From assembly GCF_004458765.1 (NCBI RefSeq), contig NZ_SPJX01000510.1, positions 62,001 to 126,000 of the forward strand: DNA of 64,000 nt, given 5' to 3'. Made by a program: the position numbers and the translations under genes. This document shows, piece by piece, positions 8,452 to 16,198 of the stretch (its first letter is position 1; each line of letters starts with the position of its first letter). The DNA comes from Microvirga pakistanensis. Its GTDB lineage: Bacteria; Pseudomonadota; Alphaproteobacteria; Rhizobiales; Beijerinckiaceae. Under the pieces are notes generated by a model. That model was not told the origin of the DNA. It saw nothing but the letters and a program-made list of their open reading frames with translations, and made no database searches.

Positions 8452-9192
8452 ATGAACCTGGCTCGCGAACCTCACCCTTTGATCCACAGGCTGGAGGCCA
8501 TCGCTGATCTGTCGGAGCAGGAGAAGGACGCTCTGGCCCACCTGCCCCTGACCATCCGGGAGGCATCGGCCGACGAAGACATCGTGCGGGAGGGCGACCG
8601 CTCTTCATCGGGCTGTCTCATCCTCGATGGCATGGCCTTCCGTTATCAGATGACCGACAGCGGCAAGCGGCAGATCCTGTCCTTCCATTTCGCCGGTGAC
8701 ATTCCCGATCTCAAAAGCCTCCACCTGCGGACGATGGATTGCAGCCTGAGCACGCTCACCCCGTGCACGCTCGCCTGCATCCCGCACTAGGTCCTCTGCG
8801 AGCTGTTCGAGAGACATCCTCGCCTCTGCGGCGTGTTCTGGCGCGAGACGCTGATCGAGGCCGCGATCTTCCGCGAGTGGGTGGTCAACATCGGGACGCG
8901 TCAGGCGCCGGCCCGGGTGGCGCATCTTCTGTGCGAGCTGTTCCTGCGGAACAAGGCGGTGGGGCTCGTCAAGGATCGCTCATTCGAGTTCCCGATCACC
9001 CAGAGTGAGCTCGCCGATGCTATTGGCCTGTCCCACGTCCATGTGAACCGCACCCTGCAGGACCTGCGGGCCCAAGGATTGATCAGCGAGCGGGGTCATC
9101 TCCTGACGATCCTGAACTGGGAGGGGCTCAAACAGGCGGGCGAGTTCGATCCTGCCTACCTGCACCACGGGCCCGGCATCGATACGGCCTAG
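8452..9192 (+). pseudogene. Crp/Fnr-family regulator interrupted by one amber codon
   Basis: The frame from ATG 8452 encodes a cyclic-nucleotide-binding-type sensor domain (VREGDRSSSGCLIL, FHFAGDIPDLKSLHL) and, after a TAG at 8788-8790, continues in the same frame to a winged helix (ITQSELADAIGLSHVHVNRT) and the family's C-terminus. Full length would be 246 codons, normal for Crp/Fnr. The TAG follows IPH, where the paralogue at 9553-10296 has Glu, so a GAG-to-TAG change is the simplest origin. No frameshift or other stop is present. Without suppression it would give a sensor domain without the DNA-binding part. Confidence 0.8.
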
Positions 9193-9301
9193 AGACCCTT
9201 CCGGGGATGGGGCTCCGGTTCGCGGTCGACTATGCGGCATAAGAAGGCGGCGACGAGAGCATCGGCGTGAGAAGCGGAATCGAAGGCCCATCGGGGCTTC
9301 A

Positions 9302-9556
9302 TCACTCGCGCCGAACCCGGCAAGCAAGGCGCTGACCGATCCATTCCTGTGCCGCATCCAGATTGGCAAAGGCGGCTTCGCTCATTCCGCTCAGCGGGCC
9401 GAGAGCGACCTCGAGGAACCACTGTCCCGGAGCCACCTCGTTCCCGTCGGAGAGACGGACCAGCACGGCCACCAGCCGCTGCTGCTCGTCGAACACCAGC
9501 ACACCTTCTTCCTCGAAGCCGGTGTTCACCCGCACGGGTTGAAGGGTCAGGCTCAT
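9302..9556 (-). CDS. Small conserved protein, 84 aa, coupled to a Crp/Fnr gene
   Basis: Begins MSLTLQPVRVNTGFEEEGVL and ends in a helix DAAQEWIGQRLA. It is a clear paralogue of the protein at 10484-10744: both share LQPV-V, EG-L-F, AV-VRL, a W-LE segment, and a C-terminal F-x-x-L-x-x-A-x-x-W helix. The start overlaps the stop of the Crp/Fnr gene by ATGA, so the two are translationally coupled. It is cytosolic by composition. The family and function are not recognised. Confidence 0.7.
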   Translation of the reverse strand: MSLTLQPVRVNTGFEEEGVLVFDEQQRLVAVLVRLSDGNEVAPGQWFLEVALGPLSGMSEAAFANLDAAQEWIGQRLACRVRRE

Positions 9557-10296
9557 GCGGCTTCGTCCTCCTTCAAGTGAAGGTGGAGCGGGTCGAACTC
9601 GCCCGCCTCCTGCAGCCTCGCCCAATCCGGAACGGTGATCTGCGTTCCCTTGGTTTGGATCAGGCCGTCGGCCCGCAGCACCTGGAGAACCCGGTTGACA
9701 TGAACCGTGCTCGTGCCGATGGCGTCCGCCAGCTCGGCCTGGGTGATGGGCAGTTCGAAGCGGTTGTCCCGGGTCAAGCCGACGGCCTTCAGCCGCGCCA
9801 GGAACTCGCAGAGAAGATGAGCCAGCCAGGTGTAGGCCTCGCGCCGTCCGATGTTGAGCAGCTATTCCCGGAAGATCGACGCGTCCACCAGGGTCTCGCG
9901 CCAGAACGCGGCGGTGATGCGGGGATGGCGCTCGCACACCCGGCGCAGATCCTCGTGCGGGATGAATCCGACCGTGCAGGGGTAAAGGGTGGCGACGCTG
10001 GTGTCCAGCACCTTCAGGTGCAGGCTTTGCAGATCGGGGATGTCGCCGGGCACATGCACGGCCATGATCTGGCGCTTGCCCCCGGCGGTCATCTTGTACA
10101 CGCAGGTAAAGCCCTCCAGCAGCAGGCAGCACTGGGACGGACGGTCGCCGATGCGCACGATGTCCTCGTCGGCCTGGAGGATCCTGACCTGCACCGGCAC
10201 GCCCTGGAGCGCCTACTTCTCCGCGTCGGAGAGGGGAAAGATGCTCTCCAGTTTGCGGATCATCAGGGTCTGAGGCGAGTGGAGACCAGCGGCCAT
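9553..10296 (-). pseudogene. Crp/Fnr-family regulator interrupted by two amber codons
   Basis: From ATG 10296 (MAAGLHSPQTLMIRKLE) the frame encodes a complete 247-codon Crp/Fnr protein: sensor domain (IVRIGDRPSQCCLLLEG, VPGDIPDLQSLHL) and winged helix (ITQAELADAIGTSTVHVNR). It contains TAG at 10215-10213, after EK, where Gln or Glu is usual. A second TAG at 9864-9862, after FRE, replaces the Trp of the paralogue's FREW. No frameshift or TGA/TAA is present. It is a paralogue of, and convergent with, the gene at 8452. Confidence 0.8.
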
Positions 10297-10483
10297 TCTT
10301 TGGGTCCTGACAGTTGCCGCAAGAGCGGCTCTGACCGACAGGCGACAGAGCAATAACGACGCCGCGCCGCGATTGTGCCGAGCCGATGCGCAGGCTGGCC
10401 GTTATCTTTGATCGTCGGCACGGGTTTCCCAGGCGCTGGCGGCTGAGAGACATGTGCTCCCGCCTGCAGCCGTGCAGCGCCTC

Positions 10484-10744
10484 ATGCCGTTCGACATCAC
10501 ACTCCAGCCGGTCAAGGTGCTCATCGACGGCCATGAGAGCGAGGGCCGCCTGATCTTTGCGGACGATCAGCTCGCCGCCGTGATCGTGCGGCTTGACGGA
10601 CAGGCCCATGCAACTGAGCACAAGGGCCACTGGCACCTGGAGGCGGGGTTCGGCCGGTGCGAGGCGCGCATTGCACCCCCGGCCTTCACCGCCCTCGAGG
10701 ACGCCGAGGCCTGGGTCAGGCAGAGACTGGCGGGCGACGCCTGA
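10484..10744 (+). CDS. Small conserved protein, 86 aa, paralogue of 9302-9556
   Basis: Starts MPFDITLQPVKVLIDGHESE; an upstream in-frame GTG at 10454 is possible but less likely. It aligns along its whole length with the protein at 9302-9556 and ends in the same kind of helix (LEDAEAWVRQRLAG). It is divergent from the Crp/Fnr gene, with about 190 bases between them. No known domain is recognised. A small beta-rich sheet followed by a helix is a reasonable reading. Confidence 0.65.
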   Translation: MPFDITLQPVKVLIDGHESEGRLIFADDQLAAVIVRLDGQAHATEHKGHWHLEAGFGRCEARIAPPAFTALEDAEAWVRQRLAGDA

Positions 10745-10822
10745 GCCCCGATCGGAACCGGCGAGGCCACCGGCCGCAGCCCGGCGCGATGCGGCGGCCG
10801 TGCCTGCCGCCGCCCTCTTGCG

Positions 10823-11224
10823 TCAGGCCGCCGGAAGCAGGACAGCAACCAGAATCAGGATCGTTCCGGTGAGGGACACGAGCCACACGAGCGACCTGAC
10901 ATAGGGAATGCCGAGAGCATAGAGCGGCACATAGACGACGCGCGCCCAGAAATAGAGCATCGCCCCCCACCAGGTCAGCGCCCCGTTGCGCCCCGCCACG
11001 TGAGCGATGAGGATGGCGGCCGCGATGACAGGCAGCGTCTCGAAGAGATTGGCTTGAGCCCGCCGAAGGCGACCCGTGACCTTTCCGACCGGCGGCCCCT
11101 CGTTGTCGCGCGCGCTGGCGTTGTAGCTCACGCCCGTCTCGCCCGTGCGCAGCGTCGCGGGCAGGAGAACCTGAACAAGGGCAAGGACGAGGGTCCAGGC
11201 GAGAAGGGTCAGCTCAGTGGTCAT
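10823..11224 (-). CDS. MAPEG family membrane protein, 133 aa
   Basis: Four hydrophobic segments (LLAWTLVLALVQVLLPA, LPVIAAAILIAHVAG, MLYFWARVVYVPLYA, VWLVSLTGTILILVAVLL) and the RAQANLFETLPV motif are typical of the MAPEG fold, which includes membrane glutathione S-transferases. Bacterial short forms have no proven substrate. The length is typical. It is a single gene with no obvious operon partner. Confidence 0.85.
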   Translation of the reverse strand: MTTELTLLAWTLVLALVQVLLPATLRTGETGVSYNASARDNEGPPVGKVTGRLRRAQANLFETLPVIAAAILIAHVAGRNGALTWWGAMLYFWARVVYVPLYALGIPYVRSLVWLVSLTGTILILVAVLLPAA

Positions 11225-11312
11225 GTCGGAAGCGGATGGAGGAACGGGGAAGGACCATTATGGAGCACCGCCGAAGCTCGGCAATCGGCAGGGCACCCGC
11301 AATCGAAAGGGC

Positions 11313-11555
11313 TCACTCCGGCTTGCCGGCGGCCTTGCGAAGGGCGGCATTGATGCGGTCCTGCCAGCCGGGACCGTCCTGCTGGAAGAATTCGAGCACC
11401 TCCTGGTCGATGCGCAGGGTGACGGTCTCCTTCACGCCCGGGATCGCGGGTGCCCGGGCGGGACCCTCGACCGGCTTCGTGGTCACCTTCTTGAAGGCGG
11501 CCTCGGCTGCCTTGAACGGATCGGACGGGCGGCGCCCTCCTGGCGATCGCGACAT
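11313..11555 (-). CDS. BrnA-like antitoxin-type protein, 80 aa, without a BrnT partner
   Basis: The C-terminal half (VTLRIDQEVLEFFQQDGPGW followed by DRINAALRKA) is the BrnA/DUF4415 ribbon-helix-helix pattern: beta strand, short helix, G-x-G/W turn, and R-I-N-A-x-L-R helix. The N-terminal 40 residues are basic and proline-rich. BrnA normally follows and neutralises the BrnT ribonuclease, but no BrnT-like gene lies on either side. It may therefore be an orphan regulator. Confidence 0.7.
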   Translation of the reverse strand: MSRSPGGRRPSDPFKAAEAAFKKVTTKPVEGPARAPAIPGVKETVTLRIDQEVLEFFQQDGPGWQDRINAALRKAAGKPE

Positions 11556-11754
11556 GGTTCACTTCCTTTTCATCACGGCTTGTGCGGCATCATCCCGCCG
11601 GCATGATCGTACAATCAACTCCCATCATGGGCCAAGGCTAGCATCGGCGGAGGATTGCGGCGTCCCCTCCGGATCGCGCAGGACACAAAATGGCCGTCGA
11701 TGGCGTGGATGCGTCCTCCCCGACGCTTCGACAGGAATCAGACAGACTCAGGCC

Positions 11755-12210
11755 ATGGGCATCATCACCGCTGCAATCCTCCTCATCATCGGTTACGTCG
11801 TCATCACCAAGGTGGTCGGCCTCGCGTTCCGGCTCGTCGTCCCGGTCGTTCTGATCGTGATCCTCGCAGGCGCGGGCGTCTTCACGGACATCCTGCCGGG
11901 CGATCTTTCGAGCCCCTCCCGTGCGGATCACGGCCAGCCCTACGATCAGCATCGCCGCATGCCGGAGGACGAGCCTCGCTTGGGAGACCTCCGCCTTCGC
12001 GACATCGCCGATGCCGCTGTCGCTGCGGCCCAATCCGTGCTGCGCGGGACCTTGGCCCTGCTCGACCGTGCCGCGGATCCCCGGGCATCCGAGCCGTCGC
12101 CGCCCTCCTCCGAGTTCCGCCGCCCACCGCGCAGCCGGTACGACGAGGAGATGCCGCCCTACGACGATTCGCCATCGTGGAATCCGGACCGGCCCGGGCG
12201 GACATACTGA
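11755..12210 (+). CDS. Hypothetical membrane-anchored protein, 151 aa
   Basis: The N-terminus has two adjacent hydrophobic stretches (IITAAILLIIGYVVITKVVG and FRLVVPVVLIVILAGAGVF), then a proline-, aspartate- and arginine-rich tail of about 100 residues that is probably disordered and cytoplasmic or periplasmic. No known domain is recognised. Confidence 0.6.
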   Translation: MGIITAAILLIIGYVVITKVVGLAFRLVVPVVLIVILAGAGVFTDILPGDLSSPSRADHGQPYDQHRRMPEDEPRLGDLRLRDIADAAVAAAQSVLRGTLALLDRAADPRASEPSPPSSEFRRPPRSRYDEEMPPYDDSPSWNPDRPGRTY

Positions 12211-12365
12211 CGCGCCCGTCTCCGGCACGCCGCAAGACACCTTCGCTTTGCGCTCTGCCTTGGGAACACCGATCCGATCGCGTCATGTTCCGATTGCCAT
12301 GGGCGGCCATGCCGGTTTAACGACATCTTCCCGCTCGCAGGTCGGTTCTTCAAAGGTCGCCAATC

Positions 12366-13169
12366 TTGGACGTTTCTTTCTGGGGCCCGCTCGTCATGAA
12401 GATGCTGACGAGCGCGGCCATTGTCGTTGCCGCTTCCGTGGTCGTGGAGAGGAGCGGTCCGTTCCTCGGCGCCATGATCGCGACGCTGCCCATCTCGGCG
12501 GGCCCAGCCTATGCGTTCCTGGCCCTCGACCATGATGCCGGCTTCATCGCGACGAGCGCCCTGGCGGGCCTGACGGTTTCCGCCGCGACCGTGATCTACA
12601 TGATGGTCTATGCCGCCGCCGCACAGAGGCTCGGCGTTCTTGCGAGCGTCGGCTCCGCCTTGGCGGTCTGGGCCCTCTCGATCGGGATCATCCTGAAGAG
12701 CGACTGGTCTCTCGGGGGCGCGCTTGCCCTGAACGTGGCCGTCTATGCTCTCGCCATCCCGCTCGCGCGAAGATTCTCGGCGGTGTCGGTGCCGGCGTCT
12801 GCGAAGAAGCGGGCATGGGACATCCCCTTCCGGGCCGCCCTCGTCATGAGCGTGGTCGGCGTGACGGTCGTCGCGGGCAGAACGCTCGGCCCCTCGATTG
12901 CGGCCGTCGCCGCGTTGGCGCCCGTCGTCCTCGTGAGCCTCGCTCTCATCCTGCACCCGCGGGTGGGCGGCCTGGCGGCGGCATCCGTCGTGGCCAATGG
13001 GGTGCCGGGCATGATCGGCTTCGTGGGCGCCTTGAGCCTGCTGCACCTGTGCGCGGTGCCGCTCGGAACCGCCGTGGCGCTGATGCTGGCGCTCGGGGTG
13101 AGTATCGGATGGAACGCGTCGCTGGTTGCGGCGCGGCGCTGGCGCCGGCTCAACCGCGTAGGCGCCTGA
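12366..13169 (+). CDS. Uncharacterised integral membrane protein, 267 aa
   Basis: At least seven or eight hydrophobic segments. The N-terminal part includes PFLGAMIATLPISAGPAYAF, and the end contains VPGMIGFVGALSLLHLCAV. The pattern of a short reentrant 'P-I-S-A-G-P' segment near the N-terminus is reminiscent of small transporter or GlpM-like families, but no assignment is safe. The chosen start is TTG at 12366 after AAAGG; the ATG at 12396 is an alternative. It is followed in the same direction by a LysR gene, 94 bases downstream. Confidence 0.6.
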   Translation: MDVSFWGPLVMKMLTSAAIVVAASVVVERSGPFLGAMIATLPISAGPAYAFLALDHDAGFIATSALAGLTVSAATVIYMMVYAAAAQRLGVLASVGSALAVWALSIGIILKSDWSLGGALALNVAVYALAIPLARRFSAVSVPASAKKRAWDIPFRAALVMSVVGVTVVAGRTLGPSIAAVAALAPVVLVSLALILHPRVGGLAAASVVANGVPGMIGFVGALSLLHLCAVPLGTAVALMLALGVSIGWNASLVAARRWRRLNRVGA

Positions 13170-13263
13170 TGTCGGCCGGGCGAGCAGCGGACATCGAGCG
13201 TATCGCAGCCTGCCGTGACTCCAGCTATGGTGTCCGCACGGTGCAGGATCACCCCGACAGCCG

Positions 13264-14178
13264 ATGATCGACTTCAGAAACATTGAAACATTCTTCTGGG
13301 CGGCGGCCCTCGGCAGCCTGAGGGCGGCCTCCGAGAAACTCGGAACGACGCAGCCCGCCGTGTCCCAGCGGATCGCCTCCCTGGAGGCCGCGCTCGGCGT
13401 GCGCCTGTTCGAGCGGGACGCGCGCGGCGTGACGCTGACCGCCAAAGGACAGGAAATGCTCTCGCATGCCGAGCGCATGATGCAGACGCGCCGCGACATG
13501 CTGAAAGCCGCCCAGGACCAGACCGTGATGAGCGGCACGATCCGGATCGGCGTCGCGGAGACGATCGTGCAGACCTGGCTGTCCACATTCATCGAGGAGG
13601 TGCATCGGGCCTATCCGGCGCTCGTCCTGGAGATCGAAGTGGACAGCACGCACGTCCTTCGCTCTCATCTGATGTCCCGGCAGATCGACATCGCGTTCCT
13701 GATGGGGCCCGTCCTGGAGGAGCGCGTCGGGAACCTGCCGCTCTGCACCTATTCCCTCTCATGGGTCGCAAGCCCGACGCTGCAGCTCGGGATGTCGCGC
13801 GTGACACTGGAACAGATTGCGGAGTGGCCGATCATCACGTTCCCGTCCAGCAGCAGTCCCTATCGCGTGGTGCGCGACATGCTCATGCGCGCAGGCGTGA
13901 GGACGCCCCGGATGTATGGCAGCGCATCCGTTTCAATGATCGTGCGCATGGCGCTCGACGGGATCGGAACCGCCGCGATCACCCCGGTGTTCCTTGATCG
14001 GGAGCTTGCTTCCGGGGCACTGCAGATCCTCGATGTGGAAAGCGACCCACTTCCGGATCTGAGCTTTACTGCGAGCTGGATCGATGGCCTTGAAAGTCGC
14101 TCGATGCGTTCGATCGCCGTTCTCGCGCAGGAGGTCGCAGCGCGAACCGGCGGCCGGGCGCCGCGAGGGTATAAGTAG
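13264..14178 (+). CDS. LysR-type transcriptional regulator, 304 aa
   Basis: N-terminal winged helix (MIDFRNIETFFWAAALGSLR, then TTQPAVSQRIASLEAALGVRLFER) and a linker helix, then the periplasmic-binding-protein-like effector domain (GTIRIGVAETIVQTWL onward). The length is typical of LysR regulators. It lies directly upstream of, and on the same strand as, the TRAP transporter operon at 14410, so it is the likely regulator of that operon. The usual divergent arrangement is absent. An inverted repeat overlaps its stop codon. Confidence 0.92.
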   Translation: MIDFRNIETFFWAAALGSLRAASEKLGTTQPAVSQRIASLEAALGVRLFERDARGVTLTAKGQEMLSHAERMMQTRRDMLKAAQDQTVMSGTIRIGVAETIVQTWLSTFIEEVHRAYPALVLEIEVDSTHVLRSHLMSRQIDIAFLMGPVLEERVGNLPLCTYSLSWVASPTLQLGMSRVTLEQIAEWPIITFPSSSSPYRVVRDMLMRAGVRTPRMYGSASVSMIVRMALDGIGTAAITPVFLDRELASGALQILDVESDPLPDLSFTASWIDGLESRSMRSIAVLAQEVAARTGGRAPRGYK

Positions 14179-14189
14179 GGTTTATACCC
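14167..14189. promoter_or_regulatory. Inverted repeat GGGTATAA-N7-TTATACCC
   Basis: Perfect 8-bp arms at 14167-14174 and 14182-14189, overlapping the LysR stop codon (14176-14178). No T-run follows. The arms' TATAA/TTATA content fits a LysR-type operator about 220 bases upstream of the TRAP operon. A weak hairpin terminator for lysR is the alternative. Confidence 0.45.
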
Positions 14190-14409
14190 CTTATCAAAAC
14201 ATTCGAATAGACAAGCTAAAGGTTCCTAGGATGCAATGCGCTCAGGCTGAGGAACGACGGCCAGGTCCAAATCGATAAGGCGCGATATCGCGACACCGCT
14301 CCCTCGGTGATCGTCCGAAGTCTCTGAAAAACGGAGACGGGAGAGACGCTTCGCTCGACCTGCATGTGTCTTCACTCAGCAGCAAAACCGAACCAGAGGA
14401 TGACACATC

Positions 14410-15459
14410 ATGAAAAGAATGATTTATGCCGCCGGAGCGGCGGCCCTGCTCACCCTGTCGGGCGCCGCACTGGCTCAGGAACTGCCGAAGACCCAGCTCA
14501 AGATCGTCGGAGGCCTCAGCAACCTCACCGCCTACAACGACTTCGAGAAGCCGTTCTGGACGAAGACGATCCCCGAGCGCTCGAACGGGCAGGTCACGGC
14601 CGAGATCAAGGGCTTCAACGAGATGGGCCTGAAAGGGCCTGAAATCCTCCGCCTGATGTCGCAGGGCGTCATCCCGTTCGGCACGGCGACGCTGTCCTAC
14701 TTCGCCAGCGACAACCCGATCAACGAGGCCATCGACCTCGCGGGCCTGGCGCCCGACGTGAAGACCGCGCGCGACGTCACCGCGGCCTTCGAGCCGGTCT
14801 ATGCGAAGTTTTACGGCGAAGGCTCGAAGGTCAAGCTTCTGGGCATCTCCACCTATCCGGCGCAGGTGCTGTTCTGCAACGCAGAGGTGAACGGCCTTGC
14901 CGACCTGAAGGGCAAGAAGGTGCGCACCAGCAGCCGCACCCAGGCCGAGTTCGTGGAAGCCTTCGGCGGCTCGAGCGTGACGATGGCCTTCGGCGAGGTG
15001 GTGCCGGCCCTGCAGAACAAGGTCGTCGACTGCGCCATCACCGGCTCGCTGTCGGGCTACTCGGCCAAGTGGTACGAGGTGTCGACCCACCTCTACGCGC
15101 TGCCGATCAACTGGAACCAGCAGATCCACGCGGTCAATCAGGCCACATGGGACAAGCTCGACCCGAAGGTTCAGGAGTTCATCCAGACCAACGTCAAGAC
15201 CCTGATGGACGATATCTGGAAGGCCGCCGACGAGCAGACCAAGCAGGGCTACGACTGCAACACGGGCGCGGAATCCTGCACCCTGCCGGTCAAGGGCAAG
15301 ATGAAGCTGGTTCAGCCGTCCGACGCCGATCGCGCGCTTCTGAAGAAGGCCCTGCAGGAATCCATCCTGCCGAAATGGGCGGCGCGCTGCTCGGCCGATT
15401 GCGTGAAGAGCTTCAACGACACGATCGGCAAGACGCTGAACGTCACGGTCTCCAAGTAA
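14410..15459 (+). CDS. dctP: TRAP transporter substrate-binding protein (DctP family), 349 aa
   Basis: Signal peptide MKRMIYAAGAAALLTLSGAA with cleavage near LAQ, then a DctP fold including FGTATLSYFASDNPINEAID and the ligand-binding region KKVRTSSRTQAEFVEAFGG. An arginine here normally clamps a carboxylate. Periplasmic. Two cysteines near the C-terminus (AARCSADC) and two more (YDCNTGAESC) may form disulfides. It is the first gene of an operon with DctQ and DctM, a DUF2848 protein, an amidase and a YcsI-type protein. The substrate is probably an organic acid bearing an amide. Confidence 0.92.
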   Translation: MKRMIYAAGAAALLTLSGAALAQELPKTQLKIVGGLSNLTAYNDFEKPFWTKTIPERSNGQVTAEIKGFNEMGLKGPEILRLMSQGVIPFGTATLSYFASDNPINEAIDLAGLAPDVKTARDVTAAFEPVYAKFYGEGSKVKLLGISTYPAQVLFCNAEVNGLADLKGKKVRTSSRTQAEFVEAFGGSSVTMAFGEVVPALQNKVVDCAITGSLSGYSAKWYEVSTHLYALPINWNQQIHAVNQATWDKLDPKVQEFIQTNVKTLMDDIWKAADEQTKQGYDCNTGAESCTLPVKGKMKLVQPSDADRALLKKALQESILPKWAARCSADCVKSFNDTIGKTLNVTVSK

Positions 15460-15465
15460 ACGAAC

Positions 15466-15500
15466 GGGCGCGTCGGACTCATCATGGGTTCGACGCGCCC
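15466..15500 (+). terminator. Hairpin between dctP and dctQ (partial terminator or mRNA stabiliser)
   Basis: GGGCGCGTCG (15466-15475) pairs with CGACGCGCCC (15491-15500), a perfect 10-bp stem, six bases after the dctP stop. No T-run follows. Such hairpins commonly raise binding-protein yield relative to the membrane subunits. The second TRAP operon has one at the same place. Confidence 0.6.
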
Positions 15501-15580
15501 TCGTCGGCCGTCCGGCCGCCCGGACTCCGATCCAATGCGGCGCGACGCGCGCCGACGATGGCATCTCCCAAGGGTTTCCC

Positions 15581-16192
15581 ATGGCACCCACCATACGACC
15601 TTCCCTCCTCGGCAGCCTTCTTCGTGCAGCCGAACACATGTCGCGCTGGGCCGTATGGTTCGGCGGCGCGTTGACGATCGGCAGCGTGCTGCTGATCTCC
15701 TTCGACGTTCTCGTGCGAAAGTTCTTCGGCTTCAGCACCGGCGGTGCCGACGAGCTGTCGAGCTACGCCTTCGCGATCAGCACGTCCTGGGCGCTCGCCT
15801 TCGCGACGCTCCAGCGCGCGAATGTTCGCGTCGATGTGATCTACCAATATCTGCCCGTTCGCGTGTCGGCCGTCCTCGACTGGCTCTCCCTCGTGGCGCT
15901 CGGCGTCTTCCTTGTGGTGCTGACCTTCTATGCCTACGACGTCGCCGCCACCTCCTGGGCGCAGAACTCCGCCGCCAACACGCCCCTGGCGACGCCCCTT
16001 TGGATTCCGCAGGGGCTGTGGCTTCTGGGCCTGATCTGGATGTGCCTGGTTCTGGCGCTCATGCTGGTGCGCGCCTCCGCCGCCCTGGTCACGGGCCGGA
16101 TCGACGATCTCAAGGAGATCGCAGGCGTCCGCTCGAGCCAGGAAGAAGCCGAAGAAGAAGCCGCCGCCGGCGAGCGCATGGTGAAGGGTTAA
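15581..16192 (+). CDS. dctQ: TRAP transporter small membrane subunit (DctQ family), 203 aa
   Basis: Four membrane segments typical of DctQ (from AVWFGGALTIGSVLLISFDV through LWLLGLIWMCLVLALMLV). The conserved V-R-K-F-F and W-A-L-A-F-A-T motifs follow the first segments. The C-terminal tail is unusually acidic (SSQEEAEEEAAAGERMVKG). It associates with DctM, and dctM starts six bases after this stop. Confidence 0.9.
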   Translation: MAPTIRPSLLGSLLRAAEHMSRWAVWFGGALTIGSVLLISFDVLVRKFFGFSTGGADELSSYAFAISTSWALAFATLQRANVRVDVIYQYLPVRVSAVLDWLSLVALGVFLVVLTFYAYDVAATSWAQNSAANTPLATPLWIPQGLWLLGLIWMCLVLALMLVRASAALVTGRIDDLKEIAGVRSSQEEAEEEAAAGERMVKG

Positions 16193-16198
16193 AGCGTC

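Noticed and set aside
12263..12288. EcfG-type promoter before the membrane protein at 12366
   Set aside because: GGAAC is present but no CGTT-like element lies at 16-17 bases.
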